From the NCBI GenBank assembly GCA_900542065.1, contig UQLU01000014.1:1-36311 (forward strand): a DNA stretch of 36,311 bases, written 5' to 3'. The notes under the pieces were generated by a model. That model saw only the letters and a program-made list of their open reading frames with translations. It had not been told where the DNA came from and did not search any database. Position 1 is the stretch's first letter, and each line of letters starts with the position of its first letter. The position numbers and the translations under genes are program-made. Below are positions 8,571 to 17,845 of this stretch, one piece after another. This DNA comes from an uncultured Eggerthella sp. (GTDB lineage Bacteria; Actinomycetota; Coriobacteriia; Coriobacteriales; Eggerthellaceae).

Positions 8571-9866
8571 ATGAGCCTCAACGCTACCCCTTCAGCAGAA
8601 CGCCTCCATATTGGATTTTTTGGTATCCGCAACGCAGGAAAATCCAGCGTGGTCAATGCGGTTACTAATCAGGATCTATCTATTGTTTCCGACACCAAGG
8701 GAACAACCACCGATCCCGTAAAGAAAGCCATGGAGCTTTTACCGTTGGGGCCCGTCGTAATTATTGACACCCCTGGTATCGACGACGAAGGGGATTTAGG
8801 CACTCAGCGCGTTGCAAAAGCAAAGAAGGCGCTTCGTCTGTGCGATTGCGCGGTGTTAGTAATTGATGCCACCTATGGTTTTCAGCAGGCAGATCTTGAA
8901 CTGATTGAAGCATTCAAGCTTCGAGAGATTCCTTTTGTGATTGCCCTTAATAAGGCCGATCTGCTTTCAGGAGAAGAACGCGCTGCATTTTTAACTGGAA
9001 ACTCCGTCAAACAGCTCAATGAAGGCTCCGCCGAAAAATCCAAGACTCATCACAACGCTTCCCGTAAAAACTCTGCAAGCATTTTTGTAAGTGCTCAAAC
9101 AGGTGAAGGCATCTACGAACTTAAAGACCTTATAGGCTCGTGCGCTAAACAAGTCGAATCGAATAAACGGCTTGTTGCAGATTTGCTTGAAGAAAATGAC
9201 CTCGTTGTGCTGGTTATTCCTATTGACAGCTCCGCCCCAAAGGGCCGCATCATTTTGCCTCAGCAAATGGTTATGCGCGATGTGCTGGATTGCAATGCAA
9301 TCTGTCTGGCTTGTCAACCAGAAAACCTTACCGCAACACTCCAAGTTTGCACACGCAAGCCGCGTCTTGTTATTACCGACTCTCAAGCCTTCGAAAAGGT
9401 TGCCGAGCTTACGCCTGAAGACATTCAACTCACGTCTTTTTCCATTCTGATGGCACGGTATAAAGGCAATCTTGAAGATTACGCTGCAGGTGCCGCACGT
9501 TTAGCTCAACTAACAAACGAAAGCCGCGTTCTTATTGCTGAGGGGTGTACGCACCATCGTCAATGCGACGATATTGGTACAGTAAAAATCCCCAACTGGA
9601 TTCGCAATTTCACAGGCGCTGAGCCTCACTTTGATTTCACTTCTGGAGGAGGCTTTCCTGATTCGCTTGAACAATACGATTTGGTTATCCACTGCGGTGC
9701 TTGCATGCTCAACGATCGTGAAATGCGCTATCGCATAGCTTCATGTCGCGCTGCAGAAGTTCCTATCGTGAATTACGGGATTGCCATTGCTGAAATGCAT
9801 GGTATTTTACGTCGCAGCTTGGCACCTTTCCCTCAAGCATCCGCCGCTTTTGAGAGCAGCTTCTAG
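8571..9866 (+). CDS. hydF: [FeFe]-hydrogenase maturation GTPase HydF
   Basis: HydF is the scaffold GTPase on which the diiron precursor is completed before transfer to HydA. The GTPase domain shows the P-loop GIRNAGKSS (18-26), DTPG and NKADL motifs. The C-terminal cluster domain has C326-x-H328 and H374-C375-x2-C378, matching the family's CxH...HCxxC pattern. Between NKADL and the next GTPase motif (SAQTG) lies a charged, low-complexity stretch of about 25 residues that looks like an insertion. AGGAGA six bases before the ATG supports the start. Its TAG stop overlaps that of the convergent LysR gene in a shared CTAG. Confidence 0.95.
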   Translation: MSLNATPSAERLHIGFFGIRNAGKSSVVNAVTNQDLSIVSDTKGTTTDPVKKAMELLPLGPVVIIDTPGIDDEGDLGTQRVAKAKKALRLCDCAVLVIDATYGFQQADLELIEAFKLREIPFVIALNKADLLSGEERAAFLTGNSVKQLNEGSAEKSKTHHNASRKNSASIFVSAQTGEGIYELKDLIGSCAKQVESNKRLVADLLEENDLVVLVIPIDSSAPKGRIILPQQMVMRDVLDCNAICLACQPENLTATLQVCTRKPRLVITDSQAFEKVAELTPEDIQLTSFSILMARYKGNLEDYAAGAARLAQLTNESRVLIAEGCTHHRQCDDIGTVKIPNWIRNFTGAEPHFDFTSGGGFPDSLEQYDLVIHCGACMLNDREMRYRIASCRAAEVPIVNYGIAIAEMHGILRRSLAPFPQASAAFESSF

Positions 9867-10774
9867 CGGATAGACAATTCAGGGAATGCGTAGTTACTCA
9901 TAAAACTTATGAAATCGCTTACCAGCTTTGGATGAGGTTCCTTGCGGCTCATAAGGTACACCTTATGAAAATCTTGCGGTACGCCTTCGATAGGCAAACA
10001 GACCACGTCATCAAATGAATTTACCAAGAAGGAATACACCAAAAGCGACACGTTTTCAGGGTCGGTAGAAACAAAGGAAGAGAGTGTAATTTCATCGTCG
10101 AAACCACGAACCAGATCGAATTCATCTTCCCTGTTTGCAAACAGATCATCCAAGCCCATAGCAACTGAAGATTCCTTACCATAGGTAAGCAAGCGATAGC
10201 CCTTCAAGTCATCCAACGCAACAGATGCTTGCTGAGCAAGCGGATGTTTTTTATTTACGCAAACTACCAGCGGCTGGCTCCACACCAACGTCATATTCAA
10301 ATCGGTGGCATATTTGGTTTTCGCCGCGAAGGCAACATCTATCTTGCCTTTCTTGAGCTGACGCGCAAGTTCGCCAGAGTAAGCCTGTTCCATATGAATG
10401 AGCGGACGCTGTTCGTATTGCGCCACAAAGGCACTTATCGCCTGAGACCAGAACTGGCCCTTCATGGAATACACGGTTCCCAAACGCATGGTGTTTTCAC
10501 TTATAGCAATCGACTGTTCAGCAAGACGGATACCCTCGTCGTAGGTTTCAAGCGCACGAGTGATATATTCCAAATATATTTTCCCCTGCGTGGTTAACTC
10601 GATGCGTGCCGCAACACCTTCAGTACGAGTAAACAGTGCAAAACCCAGTTCCTGCTCCATGCGCTTAATAGCCGCTGAAAGAGTAGGCTGCGCGATAAAC
10701 AAATCCTTAGCTGCCTTAGTAAAGCTCATAACAGAGGCTAGATGCTTGAAATATCGCAAATGAGCAAGCTTCAT
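9863..10774 (-). CDS. LysR-family transcriptional regulator (copy 1)
   Basis: A 303-residue LysR regulator. The winged helix-turn-helix covers residues 1-60 (LRYFKHLASVMSFTKAAKDL, then AQPTLSAAIKRMEQELG), and a substrate-binding-type effector domain covers about 90-290. It is a paralogue of the two other LysR proteins here (same MKL/MRL..LRYF start and the same VYLMSRKE..HPK ending) but more distant from them than they are from each other. It converges with hydF and shares the CTAG stop site. Upstream it faces a plus-strand membrane-protein gene across 246 bases, making that gene a possible target. The ribosome site is weak (GAAGAAACCC). Confidence 0.92.
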   Translation of the reverse strand: MKLAHLRYFKHLASVMSFTKAAKDLFIAQPTLSAAIKRMEQELGFALFTRTEGVAARIELTTQGKIYLEYITRALETYDEGIRLAEQSIAISENTMRLGTVYSMKGQFWSQAISAFVAQYEQRPLIHMEQAYSGELARQLKKGKIDVAFAAKTKYATDLNMTLVWSQPLVVCVNKKHPLAQQASVALDDLKGYRLLTYGKESSVAMGLDDLFANREDEFDLVRGFDDEITLSSFVSTDPENVSLLVYSFLVNSFDDVVCLPIEGVPQDFHKVYLMSRKEPHPKLVSDFISFMSNYAFPELSIR

Positions 10775-10931
10775 GGGTTTCTTCGACTCTTCTTTTTACT
10801 CAAAGTATCTTGTCCAATAGATTTTTAATATAACAGAAGCGAAGTTACAACGAATTGCAACTTCTATAAGCGCGCATACGAACAAGAAATAGGTATGATA
10901 AAAAGTTGTCTATATATGTGTTCAATCATGG

Positions 10932-11002
10932 AGATATGCCGCAACAAGTGCTTTACCGCTCTGTTTCACGCATATCTTCGATACACTATTACACGTTTGA
11001 AA
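10932..11002 (+). promoter_or_regulatory. Candidate promoter and inverted repeat before the four-helix protein
   Basis: AGATATGC (10932-10939) and GCATATCT (10980-10987) form perfect 8-base arms 40 bases apart. The right arm lies in the spacer of a possible promoter: TTTCAC at 10974-10979, a 17-base gap, TATTAC at 10997-11002. The spacing suits a looped regulator, perhaps the divergent LysR, but this is inference. Confidence 0.3.
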
Positions 11003-11020
11003 TTGATTTAAAGGATAGAT

Positions 11021-11656
11021 ATGAAATTCCGTTTACGTCCCCATTCCAAAGACGAATCTAAAGCACTCAATCCTGAAAAAGTTGAGAAAAAACCACTCTA
11101 TATCCATTACGACAAAGAAGGCAACCGTATTGGCGATGATGGCTACCCTTTAACACCTAAGCGCCATCGCCTTCACAACACCTATAACGCTATTTTTATT
11201 TGGTCAATCATTTGCGCAATTGCTGGTGCTGGATGCGCTATTATCGCTTATGCCCAAGGCCAGCAATATGGCGGCTTTGAAGGCGACTTTGCTACGTTTG
11301 ACCTTGTGCTATATGGCGGCAATATGATTAATGGTTACTCCGTAGCTACACTTCTGCGCGTTGAAGCAATTTTGCTTATTTTTGTTGGTATTTTCGGCGC
11401 CACCATTAATTTCAAAGGCTTCCACTGGCTCTATGACAAGGCTTCTCCGAGAATCTTAGTCATAATCATGGGTCTTGTTGCAGTTATTGCTGTTGTGTAC
11501 CAATTCATGCTTCTTACTACTGTGGGCATCCCTGATCCTGGTACTTTTATCATGTTGATACTTGATATCTTAGCTGCCGTATTTATGAAGCAGGTAGCTG
11601 AAGAGAAGCCTTCGCTTCGCAAGGCCAAGATTGCTCGCACGGAAGTAAAGAAATAG
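11021..11656 (+). CDS. Unknown four-helix membrane protein
   Basis: I do not recognise this 211-residue protein. The N-terminal 50 residues are charged and cytoplasmic-looking (they include IHYDKEGNRIGDDGYPLTPK). Four hydrophobic segments follow at roughly 55-78, 110-127, 144-163 and 171-188, and the tail is strongly basic (KPSLRKAKIARTEVKK). The pair of helices with a Gly-rich loop (YGGFEGDF, YGGNMINGY) may face outside. No catalytic motif is visible. AAAGGA lies seven bases before the ATG. It is a single-gene unit closed by a strong terminator. It diverges from LysR copy 1, which may control it. Confidence 0.8.
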   Translation: MKFRLRPHSKDESKALNPEKVEKKPLYIHYDKEGNRIGDDGYPLTPKRHRLHNTYNAIFIWSIICAIAGAGCAIIAYAQGQQYGGFEGDFATFDLVLYGGNMINGYSVATLLRVEAILLIFVGIFGATINFKGFHWLYDKASPRILVIIMGLVAVIAVVYQFMLLTTVGIPDPGTFIMLILDILAAVFMKQVAEEKPSLRKAKIARTEVKK

Positions 11657-11733
11657 TTGACCGACTAGCGATAATAGCTTAATTGGTCTGGCTTCGTTAA
11701 ACATCTAGCACTTACTAGACTTCTTTTATCAGT

Positions 11734-11774
11734 AAGGTCCCGTCTGAATTACTATTCGGACGGGACCTTTTAAT
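11734..11774 (+). terminator. Terminator after the four-helix protein gene
   Basis: AAGGTCCCGTC (11734-11744) pairs perfectly with GACGGGACCTT (11759-11769) around a 14-base loop and runs into TTAATT. It serves the plus-strand gene; the minus side lacks a T tract. Confidence 0.85.
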
Positions 11775-11808
11775 TGATGATTTTAACAATGTGAGCTTTT
11801 AAAAAACT

Positions 11809-12695
11809 TTATTCGGCAAGCTCAGCCTTTATTTCTTCGATAGGAATTTCAATACCAAAACGAATTCGGTCAGCTACAACCGCCTGTTCGTTAAGCATTC
11901 CTAAGCCGTTAATGGCCTTGCAGCCTTTTGCCTTAGCATCTTTTAGAAGCTGCGTTTCCAGAGGCGAATAAATAACATCAGCAACAGTCATGCCAGGCTT
12001 TATTGAATCGGCGGCTACTGGCGTTTCTGTATTTCCTTCACCCATGCCCACATTGGTGCTGTTGGCCAAAATGTCAGATTCCGCAATTGAGCGTTTCAAT
12101 TGCTCTTCGTCTTCAAGTGGGTAAATACTAATCTGGCAATCACAAGCTTTTCTACTACTTCTTTCAGCTCCTGAGCACGCTTATACGATTTACCGCCCTC
12201 ACGAGCAAATACATTCAACGACGCTAGGCCATCTAAGGCTGCTTGCACAAAAATTGCAGACCCTGCACCACCAACACCAATAAGCGTCATAGTTTTGCCT
12301 TCAACTTCTGCGCCGTGCTTTATTAGGTTATTCACAAAACCTTTACCATCAGTATTATGACCAACAAGCCTGCCATCGTCCTCTTTCTTGATCATATTTA
12401 CCGCACCCATCAATTTGGCGGCATCGCTTAGTTCATCAAGGTAAGGAATAACCGCTTGCTTCAAGGGCATAGTAACCGTTGTGCTAACCCAGCCTTTCAT
12501 TGCTCGAAAAGCACCCATGACATTGGCTAAATCCTTTTCCTGGACATCGAATACAAGAAATACTGCATCGATTCCCATTTTTCTGTAAGCAAGCGAGTGC
12601 GTTGCAGGCGATGCCGAATGCTCCACAGGGCTGCCAATCATAGCAACCATATGTGTATGACCAGTAATGCCTGTTCCTTTTACTTCTGTTGCCAT
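11809..12695 (-). pseudogene. Shikimate/quinate dehydrogenase family gene, frameshifted
   Basis: Two minus-strand reading frames together form one shikimate-dehydrogenase-type protein of about 295 residues. The first (12695 to 12096) carries the substrate site (PVEHSASPATHS), the catalytic-Lys region (STTVTMPLKQ), the catalytic-Asp region (GHNTDGKG) and the NAD(P) motif GVGGAGSA. The second (to 11809) carries the C-terminal part (STNVGMGE, NGLGMLNEQ). The frame breaks at a run of four T on the plus strand (12148-12151). With one more base the reading continues as EKACDCQISIYPLEDEEQLK into the second frame. A single-base deletion in a homopolymer can be a recent mutation or a sequencing error. 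Lying beside two MFS transporters and LysR regulators, the gene is more likely catabolic than the housekeeping aroE. The start follows GAGGGGAAAGGT. Confidence 0.85.
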
Positions 12696-12811
12696 ACCTT
12701 TCCCCTCTCAATCTCGTAATGTTTATATTTTACTTCGCTCGACCTCTGTTTTCTTATTTCTTTACTACTTCTTTTGCGCTGGTCAATTAAGAAAAACAAT
12801 CACATATATAG

Positions 12812-12854
12812 AAAAATTCCACCCCCCAGAGCGTGGGATTTCGAAATCGGGTGG
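12812..12854 (-). terminator. Terminator after MFS transporter copy 1
   Basis: On the minus strand CCACCC (12854-12849) pairs with GGGTGG (12824-12819), then AATTTTTC follows. The loop holds the self-complementary GATTTCGAAATC. It isolates the transporter from the downstream dehydrogenase gene. Confidence 0.55.
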
Positions 12855-12869
12855 ACTATTGAAGTTGCT

Positions 12870-14273
12870 TTAGTCTTCGTCGAGTAGACCCTTAGTAATG
12901 TCTTCAAGGGTACGACCGCGAGTTTCAACGCCGAATACTGCCAGCCAAATAGACATTGCAACTGCAAGCGCAGAGTTAATAAGGTAAGCACCCATGGTTC
13001 CAATTGGAGATGCAACGAAGAATGCAATCCACATTGGGCTCACGATACCCGCTACACGACCAAACGCATTTGCAACACCTGCGCCACGAATACGGCAAGC
13101 CGTTGGGAAAGGCTCGGAAAGATAAATTGCAGCGGTGGTAACAGAGTTGGTAAAGGTAAATACGCAAACCAAGAAACCAAAGCCCATAATAAGTGCCGTA
13201 TTGTCAGTAGGAAGCAAAGACCAAATTGGGCCAAGGATAGCTACTGCCAAGTAGGAACCAATAAGAATGGTTTTGCGGTTTACTTTTTCAACATAGAAGG
13301 TAAGAGCACCAACGCCAACAGGAATACCCAGCTGCATAACTACCGTCATCAAGGTAGACATGCTTGTGTCGAAGCCCTTTGCAACCAAAATGGTAGGCGT
13401 CCATGTAATGATGGTATAAACCAAAACATTCATTACGAAGCAAAGGAACATTGCTGTTAAGGTACGAGGAAGCATCTTCTTCTTGAACAATACCGAGAAG
13501 GGAAGCTGCTTTACTTCTTGTTCTGCTGCACGTGCTGCAACTTCTTCGTCGGTTACTTCTTCTACGGTCTTGCCAGCCGCTGCTGCCTTTGCCTCAAGCT
13601 TGGTAACAATAGCATCTGCCTGATCGTTGCGGCCCATCATAGCCAACCAACGAGGAGATTCATCCATACAGGTCAGAACAAGAATTACTACTACAGCACC
13701 AAGAACACCGCAGAATACAAATACTTCGCGCCAACCAGCAATAGGCAGAATAATAAGATTCATAACAGATGCGAACAAGGTACCGCAGTTAGCGATCAAA
13801 CCCATATAGGACTGATACTTACCACGCTTGTGAGGTGGCGTGTATTCAGTCAAAGCAGAATAGCCAGCTGGGAATGCAGCACCAAGGCCAAGACCCATAA
13901 AGAAGCGGCAGCCAGTCAGGAAGTCTGCATTAGGAGCTGCAGCAGCTACAAAGCAGAAAATAGTGAATACCGAGCCACATACAATAACAGCCTTTTTACG
14001 ACCAAAATTGTCAGAAACAATACCAGAAAGTAAGCCACCAACCAGATAGCCAACCATGGTAATAGAGTTAAAGAACGCAAATTGCTCAAGCGTCATGAAG
14101 CCTTCGGTCTGCAAAACAGCACCGATAGGACCGCCAACAGCCATGTCAACGGAATCGCAGAACGTGATGCCAGCAAGAAGCCACATGATCTTCTTGTGGA
14201 AGCCAGAAATAGGCATACGGTCAAGACGTGCTGCGATACCGTGGAACGACTTGTTTGCTTCAGTCGAAGCCAT
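12870..14273 (-). CDS. MFS transporter, aromatic/organic acid or sugar type (copy 1)
   Basis: A 467-residue permease with about 12 membrane helices. The loop 2-3 signature is GIVSDNFGRKKA, and the repeat-type motif PESPRW appears as MDESPRWLA. The ending FGVETRGRTLEDI matches sugar/organic-acid porters of the NiaP/SV2-like group. A hydrophilic loop of about 50 residues rich in Ala, Glu and Lys lies between helices 6 and 7. The substrate cannot be told from sequence. Position next to a shikimate-dehydrogenase-family gene suggests a cyclic acid such as quinate or shikimate, as inference only. It is a near-copy of the transporter at 15928-17325, most residues being identical by eye. AAGGAAGG upstream supports the start. 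LysR copy 2 lies upstream in the same direction. Confidence 0.88.
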   Translation of the reverse strand: MASTEANKSFHGIAARLDRMPISGFHKKIMWLLAGITFCDSVDMAVGGPIGAVLQTEGFMTLEQFAFFNSITMVGYLVGGLLSGIVSDNFGRKKAVIVCGSVFTIFCFVAAAAPNADFLTGCRFFMGLGLGAAFPAGYSALTEYTPPHKRGKYQSYMGLIANCGTLFASVMNLIILPIAGWREVFVFCGVLGAVVVILVLTCMDESPRWLAMMGRNDQADAIVTKLEAKAAAAGKTVEEVTDEEVAARAAEQEVKQLPFSVLFKKKMLPRTLTAMFLCFVMNVLVYTIITWTPTILVAKGFDTSMSTLMTVVMQLGIPVGVGALTFYVEKVNRKTILIGSYLAVAILGPIWSLLPTDNTALIMGFGFLVCVFTFTNSVTTAAIYLSEPFPTACRIRGAGVANAFGRVAGIVSPMWIAFFVASPIGTMGAYLINSALAVAMSIWLAVFGVETRGRTLEDITKGLLDED

Positions 14274-14304
14274 ACGAATATCGCCTTCCTTTCATTTCCT
14301 GCGA

Positions 14305-14659
14305 GTTTTGCCGAAAGCAAAACAACTTACCCCTTCTTGCCCCAATGCAAAAGGAGTTGTTTGTCCCTCTTAAGTTGAACTCGATTCCTAAAGGAAGAAA
14401 CTAGGCAAAATGTCTTGTTTCAAGCAGAAGTATTTAGGTCAGAACGACCTTCCCCTGAAGTGATGCCGCTTTTATCCACCCGTATCATTAAAAGTAGACA
14501 TCAATAACTTCCGAAAAGATATTGTGAACTTTTATTACTTATTTTTTCGAATAGCTTTTTTTAGTTAATTTATTACGTTTTTCTATATAAGTGGTGAACT
14601 GGTATTTTGTGCCTGATATTTGAATTTTAATCTAAAACCTACTTACTAGAAAGTAAGTA
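14305..14659. promoter_or_regulatory. Regulatory region upstream of MFS copy 1
   Basis: The 458-base gap 14274-14731 is AT-rich and has no gene. It contains several inverted repeats: GTTTTGC/GCAAAAC with a 5-base loop (14305-14323); AAACAACT/AGTTGTTT with a 27-base gap (14320-14327 and 14355-14362), which overlaps the first; and TACTTAC/GTAAGTA (14640-14659). The first two lie within 90 bases of the transporter start and could be operators or leader hairpins. LysR copy 2 is the obvious candidate regulator. Confidence 0.4.
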
Positions 14660-14731
14660 TTAAAGAGAAAGGGTTAAAGCGTATTGCTTTTCTTAAGAAC
14701 TTAAACGCTTAGTACATCTTCGTTCGATTAA

Positions 14732-15643
14732 TTAGTTGATGGTACCCGTTTCTAAAATGTTCGGGAAACTATAGGCGCTCATAAATGAAATATAGTCATC
14801 TACCACCTTAGGGTGCGTTTCTTTTCTGCTTACTAGATACACCTTATGGAAGTCTTCCGAAAGACCTTCGATACGACGGCAGACCACGTCTGAGAAAGCA
14901 TTAACCAAAAACGAATGACAGAACAACGCCAGCTTGTTTTCGTCAGATGAAATGATGGTGCTCATGGTAATTTCATCGTCATATTCACGAAGTAAATTCA
15001 TTTCGTCGACAGGAAGCTCAATATCAATACGTTGAACAGGAGACTCTTTTGGATAGGTTAAAATCTCATATTTCTTCAAATCATCTAAGGTAATTTTTTC
15101 CCGCTTGGCCAAAGGATGGTTTCTATGCACGCCTAATACCAGTGGCTGTGACCACACGTAGATATAGTTCAGATCATCCAGATCATCCATGCGCGCAGCA
15201 AATACTACGTCCAATTCACCTTTACGCAAACGCGCAATGAGTTCCGGAGAATAAGACTGCTCGATTGAGATTTTCGGAGGATTTGATTTCTTACTCAAGA
15301 ACGCCTGCATTGCCTGAGACCAGTTAATGCCCTGCATGGAATATACGGTGCCAACTCGTACAAGCGAGTTTGCTTCACCTTGAATCTCTCGTGCAACACG
15401 CAATCCCGTATCAAGATTATTTAAGGCAAGGGAAACATATTCATAATAAGCAGCGCCAGACTCAGTTAGCTCAATGCGAGAGCTGCCTTTACCGCGCTTA
15501 AACAGCTTAACCCCAAGCTCTTGTTCCATACGCTTAATTGCTACAGAAAGCGTAGGCTGAGCGACAAATAAATCTTCTGCCGCTTTAGTGAAATTCAGAA
15601 CTTTGGCTAAGTGGTTAAAATAACGCAAATAGTCAAGCCTCAT
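14732..15643 (-). CDS. LysR-family transcriptional regulator (copy 2)
   Basis: A 303-residue LysR protein. The helix-turn-helix lies within residues 1-60 (LRYFNHLAKVLNFTKAAEDL, AQPTLSVAIKRMEQELG). The effector-binding domain runs from about 90 to 295 and ends VYLVSRKETHPK. It is closer to copy 3 than to copy 1; for example, both share NNLDTG at about 80 and the FCHSFLV/FCYSFLV stretch. AAGGAGAGG upstream of the ATG supports the start. It is followed in the same direction by MFS copy 1 after 458 bases and preceded by MFS copy 2. The order regulator-transporter-regulator-transporter suggests a duplicated two-gene module in which each LysR controls its downstream transporter in response to the imported compound. 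Confidence 0.92.
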   Translation of the reverse strand: MRLDYLRYFNHLAKVLNFTKAAEDLFVAQPTLSVAIKRMEQELGVKLFKRGKGSSRIELTESGAAYYEYVSLALNNLDTGLRVAREIQGEANSLVRVGTVYSMQGINWSQAMQAFLSKKSNPPKISIEQSYSPELIARLRKGELDVVFAARMDDLDDLNYIYVWSQPLVLGVHRNHPLAKREKITLDDLKKYEILTYPKESPVQRIDIELPVDEMNLLREYDDEITMSTIISSDENKLALFCHSFLVNAFSDVVCRRIEGLSEDFHKVYLVSRKETHPKVVDDYISFMSAYSFPNILETGTIN

Positions 15644-15670
15644 TATGAATTCCTCTCCTTGGAATAATCC

Positions 15671-15813
15671 TTTGGTTCTGCTCCATCCCCTATTGAACCA
15701 AAAGAAAAATTAAAGATCTTTAAACTAAATCCCCTTAGTTCAGAAACCGTTACTTAGCATACCGTATTTATTTATTTTCGTTATTCAAAAAAACGTTGCT
15801 ATTTATTTTCGTT
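15671..15813. repeat. Inverted and direct repeats upstream of LysR copy 2
   Basis: TTTGGTTC (15671-15678) and GAACCAAA (15695-15702) are perfect inverted arms 16 bases apart, beginning 28 bases upstream of the LysR copy 2 start. Further upstream, the 14-mer TATTTATTTTCGTT occurs exactly at 15769-15782 and 15800-15813, a 31-base period. These could be self-regulatory LysR sites and a spaced pair of binding boxes. Confidence 0.5.
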
Positions 15814-15857
15814 TCTACACCAGGTGAATTGAAAATATTTCGTCACTGAATATAAGA

Positions 15858-15882
15858 GTGGGGCCCGAAATTCGGACCCCAC
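15858..15882 (-). terminator. Hairpin after MFS transporter copy 2
   Basis: GTGGGG pairs with CCCCAC, and inner CCG pairs with CGG across one mismatch. On the minus strand only TCTTATA follows, so the T tract is poor. It lies 46 bases past the transporter stop. Confidence 0.5.
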
Positions 15883-15927
15883 CTGAGAAAGAGCAGTTTG
15901 TAGAAGGCTAACTAAGTTACTACTAAA

Positions 15928-17325
15928 TTAGTCGTCTTCCAGACCCTTGGTAATGTCTTCAAGCGTACGACCACGAGTCTCAACACCGAAGATTGCCAGC
16001 CAGATTGCGGTAACAACAATGAGGCAGGAGTTTACCAAGTAAGCACCGATGGTACCAATTGGGGATGCAACGAAGAATGCAATCCACATTGGGCTGAAGA
16101 TACCGCCCAAACGACCAACTGCGTTTGCAACACCTGCGCCGCGGATACGGCAAGCCGTTGGGAAAGGCTCGGAGAGGTAAATTGCAGCGGTGGTAACAGA
16201 GTTGGTAAAGGTAAATACGCAAACCAGCAAACCAAAGCCCATGATAAGAGCAACGTTGTCGGTAGGAAGCATTGCCCATACAGGACCAAGAATTGCTACT
16301 GCAATGTAGGAGCCAATAAGGATGACCTTACGGTTTACCTTCTCAACGTAGAAGGTCAACAGACCTACACCAATAGGAATACCCATCTGCATAACTACCG
16401 TGGTCAAGGTTGCAAGGCTGGTATCGAAACCATTTGCACGAAGAATGGTAGGAGTCCAAGTAATAACCGTGTAAACGATTACGTTCATGGTGAAGCAGAG
16501 AAGCATTGCCGTTAAGGTACGAGGAAGCATCTTCTTCTTGAACAAGAAGCTGAATGGAAGCTGCTTAATTTCCTGTTCCTGTTCGCGACGCTGGATCTCT
16601 TCAGCGGTAACATCTTCTACTGTCTTGCCACCAGCAGCAGCCTTTGCCTCGAGCTTAGAAACAATAGCGTCTGCTTTGTCGTTGTGGCCATTGAGTGCCA
16701 ACCAACGAGGAGATTCGTCCATGCAAACACCAATAAGAACCATTACTACTGCGCCGAGAATACCGCAGAATACGAATACTTCGCGCCAACCAGCCATTGG
16801 GAGGATGATGAGGTTCATTACAGAACCGAACAAAGTACCGCAGTTAGCGATCAAGCCCATGTAGGACTGACACTTACCACGCTTGTGAGGTGGCGTGTAC
16901 TCGGTCAAAGCAGAATAGCCAGCTGGGAATGCAGCACCAAGACCAATACCCATGATGAAGCGGCATGCGGTCAGGAAGTCAGCATTAGGAGCCATAGCAG
17001 CTACGAAACATGCAGCGGTAAAGATAGTGCCGCACGTAATAACTGCCTTTTTACGACCAAAGTTGTCGGATACTAAACCAGATCCAAGACCACCAATAAG
17101 GTAGCCAACCATGGTAATAGAGTTAAAGAACGCAAACTGTTCAAGCGTCATGAAGCCCTCGTCCTGAAGAACAGCACCGATAGGGCCACCAATAGACATG
17201 TCAACGGAGTCGCAGAACGTAATACCTGCCAGCAACCACATGATCTTCATGTGGAAACCAGAGATTGGCATACGGTCAAGACGTGCCGCGATACCGTGGA
17301 ATGACTTTTGAGCATCAGAAGCCAT
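15928..17325 (-). CDS. MFS transporter, aromatic/organic acid or sugar type (copy 2)
   Basis: A 465-residue, 12-helix permease nearly the same as copy 1 from end to end (shared FHGIAARLDRMPISGFH start, SDNFGRKKAVI, MDESPRWLA, FGVETRGRTLEDI ending). Differences concentrate in the central hydrophilic loop (residues about 215-250) and in scattered helix positions, which could reflect a shifted substrate range. Even the DNA stays similar along long stretches, pointing to a fairly recent tandem duplication. The start is supported by GAAAGGAAGGG upstream. It is preceded by LysR copy 3 (520-base gap) and followed by a hairpin and LysR copy 2. The substrate is unknown. Confidence 0.88.
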   Translation of the reverse strand: MASDAQKSFHGIAARLDRMPISGFHMKIMWLLAGITFCDSVDMSIGGPIGAVLQDEGFMTLEQFAFFNSITMVGYLIGGLGSGLVSDNFGRKKAVITCGTIFTAACFVAAMAPNADFLTACRFIMGIGLGAAFPAGYSALTEYTPPHKRGKCQSYMGLIANCGTLFGSVMNLIILPMAGWREVFVFCGILGAVVMVLIGVCMDESPRWLALNGHNDKADAIVSKLEAKAAAGGKTVEDVTAEEIQRREQEQEIKQLPFSFLFKKKMLPRTLTAMLLCFTMNVIVYTVITWTPTILRANGFDTSLATLTTVVMQMGIPIGVGLLTFYVEKVNRKVILIGSYIAVAILGPVWAMLPTDNVALIMGFGLLVCVFTFTNSVTTAAIYLSEPFPTACRIRGAGVANAVGRLGGIFSPMWIAFFVASPIGTIGAYLVNSCLIVVTAIWLAIFGVETRGRTLEDITKGLEDD

Positions 17326-17465
17326 GCGTTTCCCTTCCTTTCTTTCAATCGATTTCCCTTGCGTATTTCCCGATATTCACAAAATGAAAACCAAGCTTAT
17401 GTTTCACTTAGCTATATAACGGGAAAGACGCACTCCTCTTTCTCCAGCAACATATAAGAACCCAC

Positions 17466-17688
17466 CTAAAACGAGCACACTTTTACGTATGCACCGTTTT
17501 AGAACTTGTTCATTTTTTTGGAATGTTGCGAAATTCATTTTCAAACTATGCAGTATTCATTTCCAATAGCGATGTAACACGCTTTTTAGAAAGTTATTGC
17601 GATTTGCTATACCCGCAGTTCAAGCATAGTTTTTGATTAGTTTTATTCATGAAATTTATAAGAAACGCATTTTTTTATAAGTTTTCAT
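17466..17688. promoter_or_regulatory. Inverted repeats in the gap upstream of MFS copy 2
   Basis: The gap 17326-17845 has no gene and is AT-rich. CTAAAACG (17466-17473) and CGTTTTAG (17495-17502) are perfect arms 21 bases apart, about 140 bases upstream of the transporter start. A second element pairs ATGAAA-TTATAA (17649-17661) with TTATAA-TTTTCAT (17675-17688) apart from a small bulge. Neither resembles the repeats before copy 1, so the two paralogous transporters appear to have different control regions. Confidence 0.4.
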
Positions 17689-17845
17689 AAATGCTTGACC
17701 TGCACAAATGCAACTTGTTCTATTTCTTCTCGTTATGTAAAGAGCGATAGTTCCACCACGCATTTAAACCACATTTATACAGATTAGAAGATTTGTCCAT
17801 CTATTCATAGCGAGAAACTATCTATTTCCAATGAACATGTTCACG

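Noticed and set aside
13518..14033. Plus-strand open frame opposite MFS copy 1, with a similar one opposite copy 2
   Set aside because: The similarity between these two frames follows from the duplicated transporter genes on the other strand.
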